A stretch of 64,000 bases of DNA from Prosthecobacter debontii (GTDB lineage Bacteria > Verrucomicrobiota > Verrucomicrobiia > Verrucomicrobiales > Verrucomicrobiaceae), in the NCBI RefSeq assembly GCF_900167535.1, contig NZ_FUYE01000005.1:186001-250000 (forward strand), given 5' to 3'. Every line of letters starts with the position of its first letter. Position 1 is the stretch's first letter. Under the pieces are notes generated by a model that saw nothing but the letters and a program-made list of their open reading frames with translations, was not told where the DNA came from and did not search any database. Of this stretch, positions 53,759-61,494 are shown one piece after another. The position numbers were made by a program, and so were the translations under genes.

Positions 53759-54568
53759 ATGCTGCCTCCCCCTATCCTTACCATTGCCGGTTCTGACTCG
53801 TCTTGCGGTGCTGGGGTGCAAGCTGACTTGAAGGCGATATCTGCCCTGGGATGCTATGCTTTGAATGCTCTGACCAGCGTGGTTTCTGAGACTCCAGGAC
53901 GAGTTTCTAAAGTTTGTTTGCTGGATGCCGACCTTGTGGCGGATCAGATTCGGGTGCTTTTGGATGCATTTCCCATCGCAGCTGCCAAGACGGGAATGCT
54001 GGGAGGACGCTCGCAGGTGGAGGCCGTTGTTCAGGTCTGGAAGGAGCGGTCACTGTCCCAACTACCTCTAGTGGTGGACCCAGTCATGGTCGCCACGGGT
54101 GGAGGAAAACTGCTGGAGGATGACGCCATTGAAGTGGTGAAGACTCAGCTTCTTCCTTTGGCGACTTTGATCACGCCCAATATGGATGAGGCGGCTGTGC
54201 TCTGGGATCGGCCTGTCACTACGCGGCAGGAGATGGCCGCTTGTGCTCAGGATCTGGCGGCAGCTTTTGGCACGGCGGTTTTGGTGAAAGGCGGGCATCT
54301 TATCGGTGCCGCAGCCGATGTCCTGTACATGGCAGGAGAGAAGCTGCATTGGTTTGAAAGTGAGCGCACTGTGGGGGTGCAGACGCACGGCACTGGCTGC
54401 ACCTACTCTGCAAGTATCGCGACAGGTTTGGGTTTGGGAATGGATCTGCCGCAAGCCATTGATCGAGCGAAACGTTATGTCAGTGCCGCCATCTCAGATT
54501 ATTTTGCATGGAAAGGCTCTGCTGGCACAGTCCATGCCCTCAATCACCTCACGAATAGCGCCTTATGA
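53759..54568 (+). CDS. thiD: Hydroxymethylpyrimidine/phosphomethylpyrimidine kinase
   Basis: A 269-residue ribokinase-fold enzyme that phosphorylates HMP and HMP-P for thiamine synthesis. Features: ILTIAGSDSSCGAGVQADLK (substrate loop), AKTGMLGG, LPLVVDPVMVATGGGKLLED, TLITPNMDEAAVL, and the anion-hole and catalytic Asp-equivalent region THGTGCTYSASIATGLGLG. The ATG at 53759 starts the family N-terminus. The last bases overlap the next start codon (ATGA), so translation is probably coupled to the S41-like gene. No thiC, thiE or thiamine riboswitch is in the window. Confidence 0.95.
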   Translation: MLPPPILTIAGSDSSCGAGVQADLKAISALGCYALNALTSVVSETPGRVSKVCLLDADLVADQIRVLLDAFPIAAAKTGMLGGRSQVEAVVQVWKERSLSQLPLVVDPVMVATGGGKLLEDDAIEVVKTQLLPLATLITPNMDEAAVLWDRPVTTRQEMAACAQDLAAAFGTAVLVKGGHLIGAAADVLYMAGEKLHWFESERTVGVQTHGTGCTYSASIATGLGLGMDLPQAIDRAKRYVSAAISDYFAWKGSAGTVHALNHLTNSAL

Positions 54569-55674
54569 AAACCCTCATGGCATGGTCTTTGTTGGCCGGA
54601 ATCGCCTTGGCGGATGGTGAGTCTCCTTCCAAAGTGGAAGGGGTTTCTCAGTCAGCAGTGCAGTCAGCGTTTCAGATTCTTCGCAGCGAATACATTCGCA
54701 GTGGAGATTTGACCTTCGATGAATTGAACCGGGCGGCGTTTCAGGGTTTACTTGAGCGGCTGGATCTCGGGGCTGAACTGGTGAGCAAGGTGGATGCTGA
54801 GCGGCCCCTGACACGGCATGGAGTTTTGGCCGAGATGCTGACGGAGCAGATCGCTTACCTGAGGCCATTGGGCTTTGCCGAGGATGAGCCTCATCGGATG
54901 AAGAAACTGCTCACTCAGTATGTTGCCGAGAAGATCCCTTATCTGATATTGGACCTGCGCAGCGCGGCCTCTCCCGGGACTTTTGAGACGGCTGCTGCCA
55001 TGCTGGATCTCTTCATTCCTCGTGGGCAACTGATGTTCAAGCTCAAGCAAGTCGGGCGAGATGATCCTCAGCTTTTCATTGCCAGCCATGAACCGGTGTG
55101 GACGAAGCCCTTGGTGGTCCTGGTGGATGGAGAAACCTGTAACCTCGGGGAAACCGTGGCTGCGGTTCTCCAAGATCGCAAGCAAGCCCTCTTGATCGGC
55201 AGTAAAACACGAGGGGCGACGGTTCGATACGAGACATTACCCCTGGATGACCAGTGGAAGCTGCGTTTTGCCCGTGCGGAGATGTTATTGGAGGGAGACC
55301 GCTCCTTGTTTAAGAAGGGGATCAGCCCCGATTTTCCCCTGGACCTAGCACCTGCCATCAAGCGGCAGATTTTTGATGGAGCTGGTGCGGTCAAGGACGC
55401 GCTTTTTGACCATGGGAGGCAGCGCTACAATGAGGCGGCTCTGATCGCGAGGAAGAACCCCGAAATCGACTCCTACATCCGCCGCAGTTCCGGGGAAGTG
55501 CTCGAAGATGATCGCCCAGCGATCCGCGACACCGTTCTTCAACGTGCCGTGGATATGCTGAACGCCCGCACCCATTTGCAGGAGACTCGGCTCAAATGGC
55601 CGGCAGGCAAATCACGGACTGGAAATTCATCGGCACCTACGATTAAAAAAGCCGAACCTGTGACTCCCCCATGA
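54565..55674 (+). CDS. S41-peptidase-like protein lacking the catalytic Ser and Lys
   Basis: A 369-residue protein with a short signal-like N-terminus (MKTLMAWSLLAGIALADG). Residues about 93-160 (EQIAYLRPLGFAEDEPHRMK, then IPYLILDLRSAASPGTFETA) and 183-240 match the C-terminal processing peptidase core. Aligned without gaps to the E. coli Tsp active site, the nucleophile position is Asn193 (DGETCNLGETVAAVLQD) and the general-base Lys, 25 residues later, is Ala218 (GSKTRGAT). A normal PDZ domain is not evident. I infer an inactive paralogue used for binding or scaffolding. The C-terminal tail is Lys/Pro/Ser-rich. Genes on both sides overlap it by 4 bp. Confidence 0.85.
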   Translation: MKTLMAWSLLAGIALADGESPSKVEGVSQSAVQSAFQILRSEYIRSGDLTFDELNRAAFQGLLERLDLGAELVSKVDAERPLTRHGVLAEMLTEQIAYLRPLGFAEDEPHRMKKLLTQYVAEKIPYLILDLRSAASPGTFETAAAMLDLFIPRGQLMFKLKQVGRDDPQLFIASHEPVWTKPLVVLVDGETCNLGETVAAVLQDRKQALLIGSKTRGATVRYETLPLDDQWKLRFARAEMLLEGDRSLFKKGISPDFPLDLAPAIKRQIFDGAGAVKDALFDHGRQRYNEAALIARKNPEIDSYIRRSSGEVLEDDRPAIRDTVLQRAVDMLNARTHLQETRLKWPAGKSRTGNSSAPTIKKAEPVTPP

Positions 55675-55889
55675 TTCCTGAGACTGTCGATACCACCGTC
55701 ACCATCCGCTCCCAACACTCCGAGCGCACCTGGCATGCCCTGTTGCCCAATGGGCGTCCTGTGTTGGCCTTTCGTCCGACCGATACCGCCTTGGTTACTC
55801 TCCAGGAAGGTCAGCAGGTGCCGGCACGCTTGACGGTGGCTGATTTCTCACGCGCTCTGCTGCTGCTCGGTGAGCATGCGATTGCCTGA
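55671..55889 (+). CDS. IF-1-like small OB protein
   Basis: A 72-residue protein whose start overlaps the S41-like stop (ATGA). Its middle, ERTWHALLPNGRPVLAFRP, then LQEGQQVPARLTVADFSRA, lines up with translation initiation factor IF-1 (ALENGHEVLAHISG and [20 protein letters not shown]) and the length is the same. The basic residues that IF-1 uses to hold 16S rRNA are mostly missing, so it may be a divergent S1/OB-fold binder rather than a true IF-1. The similarity is my reading and needs a profile search. Confidence 0.6.
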   Translation: MIPETVDTTVTIRSQHSERTWHALLPNGRPVLAFRPTDTALVTLQEGQQVPARLTVADFSRALLLLGEHAIA

Positions 55890-55969
55890 AGATCCTCGCT
55901 GAGAAGGAGGCGGAAGCGTGAAAGCTCCTTGCCCTCACGCGCTTCCGGGTCATTCTGCACGCCCCTATC

Positions 55970-56926
55970 ATGCGCGTATTGCTTACCACCACCAGCTATC
56001 AAGACACCCCAGGAGATCATCATGCCCTGTTAGAATCCCAAGGATTCGAGATTCATCGTGAACGCGGTCCTTTGCCAGAGAGCAAGATGTTGGAGTTGGC
56101 GGGGCAGTTTGACGCTTTTCTGTGCGGTGACGATGAAATCACGACGGCGGTTTTGGACAAGGCCCTGCCGCGCCTGAAGGTTATCAGCAAATACGGGATT
56201 GGTCTGGATAAGATCAATGTGGAGGAATGTACCGCACGCAAGTTACCCGTGCTTTTCACTCCTGGTGTCAATCACACCACCGTGGCTGAGCATACCTTCT
56301 GTTTGCTGCTGGCTCTCGTGCGTAACCTTGTGGATAGCGCCAATGCTGTCAGGGAAGGGCAGTGGAAGCGCGTGACGGGTAATGAGATCTGGAACAAAAA
56401 GATCGGTATCGTCGGCCTGGGCCGTATCGGTCAGGAAGTGGCGAAGCGTGCGATTGCCTTTGGTATGGAAGTGCACGGTATGGACATCTATTGGCCCGAG
56501 GCCTTCGCGAAGGAAAACAAGGTGACTCGTCACGAGAACATCGAGAGCCTGATCTCCACCGTGGATGTGCTGAGCCTTCACGCTAACCTGAGCGAAAGCA
56601 CCAAGCACCTCGTCCGGGCTGATCGCATCGCTTTGGCCAAGCCGAGCCTTCTGGTCGTGAATACGTCCCGTGCAGAATTGGTTAATATGCCGGACATGAT
56701 CGCGGCTCTGAATGAAGGCAAGGTCGGTGGTTATGCCACAGACGTTTTAGACGAGGAACCACCGCCCGCAGATCATCCTCTGCTGAAGCATCCCAAAGCC
56801 CTGATCACACCGCACATCGGCTCACGCACCTATGAGAGCGTGCCTCGTCAGGCCATGCGGGCGACCCTGAATCTGGTGAACTTCCTCAAAGGCGAGAAGG
56901 ATGTGATCCAAGCGAACAAGTTCTAG
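55970..56926 (+). CDS. D-2-hydroxyacid dehydrogenase (phosphoglycerate dehydrogenase-like)
   Basis: A 318-residue NAD-dependent dehydrogenase. KVISKYGIGLDKINVEECTA and the Rossmann NAD motif KIGIVGLGRIGQEVAKRAIA are clear; the catalytic Arg (VVNTSRAELVN), Glu (YATDVLDEEPPPADHP) and His (ALITPHIGSRTYESV) are all present. It lacks the ACT or ASB regulatory domain of long-form SerA, so it may be a short phosphoglycerate dehydrogenase or act on another 2-hydroxyacid. It stands 80 bp after the IF-1-like gene and ends before a strong terminator. Confidence 0.92.
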   Translation: MRVLLTTTSYQDTPGDHHALLESQGFEIHRERGPLPESKMLELAGQFDAFLCGDDEITTAVLDKALPRLKVISKYGIGLDKINVEECTARKLPVLFTPGVNHTTVAEHTFCLLLALVRNLVDSANAVREGQWKRVTGNEIWNKKIGIVGLGRIGQEVAKRAIAFGMEVHGMDIYWPEAFAKENKVTRHENIESLISTVDVLSLHANLSESTKHLVRADRIALAKPSLLVVNTSRAELVNMPDMIAALNEGKVGGYATDVLDEEPPPADHPLLKHPKALITPHIGSRTYESVPRQAMRATLNLVNFLKGEKDVIQANKF

Positions 56927-56966
56927 CTTTAATTGAGATAGCCGTTAGCCGCTCTAAATAAAAAGC

Positions 56967-57003
56967 AACGGGAGCTTCTGCCAAGAAGCTCCCGTTTGTT
57001 TTG
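56967..57003. terminator. Bidirectional terminator between convergent genes
   Basis: A 12-bp perfect stem (AACGGGAGCTTC / GAAGCTCCCGTT) with a small loop. Rightward it is followed by TGTTTTGTC and leftward by GCTTTTTATTT, so it can serve both the dehydrogenase gene and the L,D-transpeptidase gene that converges on it. Confidence 0.92.
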
Positions 57004-57040
57004 TCGCTTTGAAGACGAGCCGTGCCGTTGTGGGATGTGA

Positions 57041-58078
57041 TCAACTGTGGGTGTTGAAACCCAGAAGGCGGCTGAACCGATTGTAGGTCGAGACTTTTTC
57101 AACGGGCTGTTCCTCAGTCAGTTGAGGTCGCATCGCCTCAGGCACTTCGGGACCGACAGCATCTCTCTTGCTTGGCTTTGGCGTCGCAGTCACCACCTTG
57201 ATGGATGATTGCGGCTGGGCTGCGGCGGGTGGAACAGGAGTTGCAGCGGAAGCGGCCACGGGTTGTTCTGGCTCAGACTTGCCCCAAGAGATGAAGGAGA
57301 AGAAAGATTTTTTCGCCTTAGGTGCCGCTGGGGTGGCTGGCATCACGGGGCTTGGCTGAGCAGCTTGGGATGGCGATGTCGCTTTGCCCTGTTTAGCAGC
57401 CAAGACAGGTGTTTCAACAGGCACAATCGCGGGGGCAGCCGCTGGGCTGACGGGCGCTGGTGCAGGTGCCACTTCAGGTTCGGCAGTATGGGCTTTCTTT
57501 CCTCCAGGGAGGTGATCTTTGGTGATCACCACCTTGGCGCCGATGTTCACATCGTTAAAGACGTCCACCACATCCTTCATGCCCATACGGATGCAGCCAT
57601 AGCTGGCTGGCTGGCCCAAGCGAAATTCCTCGGTGGTGCCATGGATGTAAATGAAGCGGCGCATGGCATTGCGGTTATTGCTCTCCAAACCACGCAGCCA
57701 GAGAATGCGAGACACGATGGGATCGCGGCCCGGGGCATTCGGCTTGAGAACTTCGCCATTCCAGTGGCGGCTTTTGAGAACAGCGCCTGTGGGGAGACCG
57801 TGGCCAATCTTGGCGATGATCTCATGCTTGCCAGTCGGTGTGCAATAGCTGTTAGGCTTGTCACCCAGACCGAACTTGGAGGTGGAGATGACATATTGCT
57901 TTTGCAACACACCCTCATGGTAGAGGCCCATGCGCTGATCTTTGACGCTCACCACCACTTCGGATTTAGGTGTGGAGGTGCATTGGCAAAGCATTGCTCC
58001 GCCCACAAGTGCAAGCCCCAGCCTGACGATGGCCGGCTGAGCGAAGCGAGAATTCGGGAGAGAAGCGATAGAGTGCAT
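57041..58078 (-). CDS. L,D-transpeptidase (YkuD) lipoprotein-like
   Basis: A protein of about 345 residues. The N-terminus has a hydrophobic signal (AIVRLGLALVGGAMLCQCTS) with a lipobox-like cysteine. The YkuD domain follows: VVSVKDQRMGLYHEGVLQKQ, CTPTGKHEIIAKIGHGLPTG, and the active-site HGTTEEFRLGQPASYGCIRM with the catalytic Cys in S-x-GCIR. It would make 3-3 peptidoglycan cross-links or attach proteins to the wall. The C-terminal 120 residues are an Ala/Pro-rich, probably disordered tail. ATG 58135 is an alternative start. Divergent from the PolX gene. Confidence 0.9.
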   Translation of the reverse strand: MHSIASLPNSRFAQPAIVRLGLALVGGAMLCQCTSTPKSEVVVSVKDQRMGLYHEGVLQKQYVISTSKFGLGDKPNSYCTPTGKHEIIAKIGHGLPTGAVLKSRHWNGEVLKPNAPGRDPIVSRILWLRGLESNNRNAMRRFIYIHGTTEEFRLGQPASYGCIRMGMKDVVDVFNDVNIGAKVVITKDHLPGGKKAHTAEPEVAPAPAPVSPAAAPAIVPVETPVLAAKQGKATSPSQAAQPSPVMPATPAAPKAKKSFFSFISWGKSEPEQPVAASAATPVPPAAAQPQSSIKVVTATPKPSKRDAVGPEVPEAMRPQLTEEQPVEKVSTYNRFSRLLGFNTHS

Positions 58079-58268
58079 CGGCTTGCTAAATTTAATAGAA
58101 GTTAAAGAACCTGCAATCGTATTTGAGGGAAACATCAAGGCGTGAAAGAATCTTTCAAGTTTGGCATGCCCCCTAGTGGCCAGTGCAATCTGCCTGCCAA
58201 GTGGGCCTAGTTTTTTACGTTCGGGGGCTGGCATTTGTCTTTTGGATCTTTCTTGGCATGCTCTGGCG

Positions 58269-60008
58269 ATGACTCGCGAAGCTGCTGCCCAGATCCTAGA
58301 ACGAATTGCTCTACTCCTAGAACTCAAAGGCGAAAATCCGTTCAAAATCCGCGCCTACAAAACGGGGGCGGAAGTGGTGGAAAGTTATGCCGGCGATGTC
58401 ATGCAACTTGCAATAGAAAACAAGTTGGCGGGAATCAAAGGCATCGGAGATGCCCTTCGTGACAAGCTTCATGAGATGGCCACGACCGGAAAACTGGAGT
58501 TTTATGAAAACCTACGGTCAGAATTTCCAGAAAGCCTGTTTGAGCTTTTTGAGGTCCAGGGGTTGGGGCCAAAGAAGATCGCTGCCCTTTACACCGAGCT
58601 TGGGGTGGGATCGATCGCGGACCTGAAACGTGTCTGTGAAAGTGGCGAAGCGGCACGCCTGAGTGGCTTCGGTGGGAAGACGGTGGTCAAAATCTTGGAG
58701 AGCATTGCCTTCCGTAGTGAGCACGCCTCGGAGTTCCGTGTGGACCAAGTGTATGGCCTTGCGATGGATATTCTGGAAGCGCTTCGCTCACACCCGGCGG
58801 TGTCTCGCGCGGAGGTGTGTGGCAGTTTCCGACGTGGAAAAGAGACCGTTCATGATCTGGATTTCCTTTGCTCCACACGAAAGCCGGAGGAGGTCATCGA
58901 ATACTTTGTGAAGCTACCCATGGTGGAGAAGGTCATCGCGCATGGAGGCACGAAAGCCAGCGTCTATGCGCCGAACGGGGTGCAGTGTGATCTGCGCGCG
59001 GTCAGTGCCCAGGAGTTCCCTTACGCACTCATTTACTTTACGGGAAGCAAGGAGCATAACGTCGAGCTTCGTCAGCGTGCTCTCGATCAAGGTTGGTCGC
59101 TCAATGAGTATGCCTTCACACCCGTGGAGGGGAAGGAGTCTCGTCCACTTCCCTCCGTTCATGATGAAGCTGAACTGTATCGTTCGTTAGGTCTGGATTT
59201 CATCGAACCTGAATTGCGTGAAAACATCGGTGAATTCGAAGCGGCCGAGAAAGGTCAACTGCCACATCTCATCCAGCTCGAAAACCTGCGTGGGGTCTTC
59301 CACAATCACACCACGGCCAGTGACGGCATGGCCAGCCTGCGGGAGATGGCCGAAGCGGCACGAGATTTAGGCATGCAATACCTGGGGATCGCCGATCATA
59401 GCAAGAGCAGCTTCCAAGCGAACGGCCTGAATGAGACGCGTTTGCTGGCCCAGATCGAAGAGATTCGTGAAATGAACGAGGAGTTCGAAGGCCATTTTCG
59501 ACTCTTCAGTGGCACCGAGGTGGATATTCTCAAAGATGGTTCTTTGGACTTCTCCGATGAGATCCTGGCACAGCTCGACTATTGCGTGGCCAGTGTGCAC
59601 AACGTCTTCAATCTGCCGGAAGCCGAGATGACCCAACGCATCATCCGTGCGATTGAAAATCCCCATGTCACCATGCTGGGACACGTCACAGGTCGCCTAC
59701 TCTTGCAGCGTCCATCCTATGCGGTGAATATCCCCGCGATCATTGATGCCGCTGCGGAAACAGGCACCATCATCGAGCTCAATGCCAGCGCTTGGCGCTT
59801 GGACATGGACTGGCGCTGGTGGAAGCTGGCGAAGGAAAAAGGTGTTAAATGCAGCATCAATCCCGATGCCCACAGCACCCGAGGCCTGCAGGATGTTTTG
59901 TTCGGCATTCGTTCCGCCCGCAAAGGCTGGCTGACGCGCAAGGATGTGATCAACTGCCTGCCTCTGGGTGAAGTGGAGAAGGTCTTGAAGAAGAAACGGC
60001 CTGACTGA
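58269..60008 (+). CDS. polX: DNA polymerase X family protein with PHP domain
   Basis: A 579-residue bacterial PolX for gap-filling repair. Residues 1 to about 95 hold the helix-hairpin-helix region (LAGIKGIGDALRDKLHEMAT, VQGLGPKKIAALYTELGVGS); the nucleotidyltransferase core has GSFRRGKETVHDLDFLC, with the DxD catalytic pair, and the third Asp in VQCDLRAV. The C-terminal PHP domain (GVFHNHTTASDGMASLREMA, YLGIADHSKSSFQANGL, CSINPDAHSTRGLQD) is a probable 3'-5' exonuclease or phosphatase with complete metal ligands. Start is ATG 58269; an earlier in-frame start is not supported by the family. Confidence 0.95.
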   Translation: MTREAAAQILERIALLLELKGENPFKIRAYKTGAEVVESYAGDVMQLAIENKLAGIKGIGDALRDKLHEMATTGKLEFYENLRSEFPESLFELFEVQGLGPKKIAALYTELGVGSIADLKRVCESGEAARLSGFGGKTVVKILESIAFRSEHASEFRVDQVYGLAMDILEALRSHPAVSRAEVCGSFRRGKETVHDLDFLCSTRKPEEVIEYFVKLPMVEKVIAHGGTKASVYAPNGVQCDLRAVSAQEFPYALIYFTGSKEHNVELRQRALDQGWSLNEYAFTPVEGKESRPLPSVHDEAELYRSLGLDFIEPELRENIGEFEAAEKGQLPHLIQLENLRGVFHNHTTASDGMASLREMAEAARDLGMQYLGIADHSKSSFQANGLNETRLLAQIEEIREMNEEFEGHFRLFSGTEVDILKDGSLDFSDEILAQLDYCVASVHNVFNLPEAEMTQRIIRAIENPHVTMLGHVTGRLLLQRPSYAVNIPAIIDAAAETGTIIELNASAWRLDMDWRWWKLAKEKGVKCSINPDAHSTRGLQDVLFGIRSARKGWLTRKDVINCLPLGEVEKVLKKKRPD

Positions 60009-60019
60009 GACGACCATTC

Positions 60020-61459
60020 TTAAGCTAGCACTCCCTTCACCACATTCGCTTTCTCCACACCAGTGAGTCGGAAGTCGAGACCTTGGGAGCGGAAGGTGAA
60101 GCGTTCGTGGTCGATGCCGAGGAGGTGCATCACGGTGGCATGGAGATCACGCACGTGGACGGGATTCTCCGCGACGTTGTAGCTGAAGTCATCGGTGGAA
60201 CCGTAGGTGAGACCGGCTTTGACGCCCCCACCCGCCATCCACATGGTGAAGCAGCGTGGATGATGATCACGTCCGGCTTCGGGGCTGTCCCATTGGCCTT
60301 GGCCGGCGACACCGCGCCCAAATTCACCGCCCCAGATGACCAGGGTTTCATCCAGTAGACCACGTTGTTTCAGATCCTTGATCAGAGCGGCGCTGGGTTG
60401 ATCCGTATCTCGGCAACGGGCTGTGCACCAGCTTGGCAGGCGGCTGTGGTGATCCCAATCGGGGTGGAAAAGCTGAATGAAACGAACACCACGCTCAGCT
60501 AGGCGGCGCGCCTGGATGCAATTGGCGGCATAGCTGCCTGCTCGACGGGAGTCGGGACCGTAGAGATCAAACACGGAATCCGGTTCATCGCTCAGGTCCG
60601 TCAATTCAGGCACACTGGCCTGCATGCGATAAGCCATTTCATACTGGCGGATGCGTGTGGTGATTTCGGCATCGTTGGTTTGGGCAAAGCGCATTTGATT
60701 CAGCTCGGCCAATCCATCCAACATACCGCGGCGAAGATGACGCGGTAAGCCCTCGGGATCACGTAGATACAGCACGGGGTCTTTGGAGTTGCGAAGCTTG
60801 ACGCCCTGATAACGAGATGGAAGAAAACCACTGCCCCAGTAGTGATCGTAGAGCGGTTGGTCACTCGGGCGCTGCATCTTGGAGATGAGCACCAGATAAT
60901 CGGGAAGGTTTTTGTTCAGGCTACCCAGGCCGTAGCTGATCCAGGAGCCCATGCTCGGGCGACCCGGGATCTGATTGCCCGTCAAAAACTGCGTCATGGC
61001 AGGCGCGTGATTGATCTGATCCGTGGTCATGGACTTGATGAAACAAAGTTCATCCGCCACTTCACCGAGATGAGGCAGCCACTCGCTGATGGTGGCTCCG
61101 CTTTGGCCATGACGAGAAAACTTGGTGATGCCGGGTAGAATGAGTTGCTTCTGATTGGCCGTCATGGTGGTCAGGCGCTGTCCCTGACGCACTGACTCCG
61201 GCAACTCGGTGCCTGCCCACTTCATCAAGCCGGGTTTGTGATCATACAGCTCAAGCTGTGAAGGACCACCCGACTGGGTAAGAAAGATCACACGTTTGGC
61301 TTTGGGCGCAAAGTGAGGGAGTCCTGGCAACCCCATGGTAGAGGACTCGGCTGCCGCGGTCCTGCCTAACAAGGAAGATAACGCCATCGCGCCGACCGAA
61401 ACACCGGTGCATTGACCGAGGAAGTAGCGGCGGGTGGTGTGGAGTGGTTCAGGACTCAT
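60020..61459 (-). CDS. DUF1501 protein with Tat signal
   Basis: A 479-residue DUF1501 protein with Tat signal TRRYFLGQCTGVSVGAMALS. Blocks include AKRVIFLTQSGGPSQLELYD, GRPSMGSWISYGLGS, ARRLAERGVRFIQLFHPDWD and DLHATVMHLLGIDHERFTFR, closer to the copy at 15471 than to the others. Its PSCyt2/PSD1 partner is upstream, with 35 bp between them, on the same strand; the ATG at 61459 was preferred to one at 61498 that overlaps the partner. It converges on polX with 11 bp between stops and no visible terminator. Confidence 0.93.
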   Translation of the reverse strand: MSPEPLHTTRRYFLGQCTGVSVGAMALSSLLGRTAAAESSTMGLPGLPHFAPKAKRVIFLTQSGGPSQLELYDHKPGLMKWAGTELPESVRQGQRLTTMTANQKQLILPGITKFSRHGQSGATISEWLPHLGEVADELCFIKSMTTDQINHAPAMTQFLTGNQIPGRPSMGSWISYGLGSLNKNLPDYLVLISKMQRPSDQPLYDHYWGSGFLPSRYQGVKLRNSKDPVLYLRDPEGLPRHLRRGMLDGLAELNQMRFAQTNDAEITTRIRQYEMAYRMQASVPELTDLSDEPDSVFDLYGPDSRRAGSYAANCIQARRLAERGVRFIQLFHPDWDHHSRLPSWCTARCRDTDQPSAALIKDLKQRGLLDETLVIWGGEFGRGVAGQGQWDSPEAGRDHHPRCFTMWMAGGGVKAGLTYGSTDDFSYNVAENPVHVRDLHATVMHLLGIDHERFTFRSQGLDFRLTGVEKANVVKGVLA

Positions 61460-61494
61460 GATAAAAGGTAAGAATGTGATGACTGAGTCAGGCT

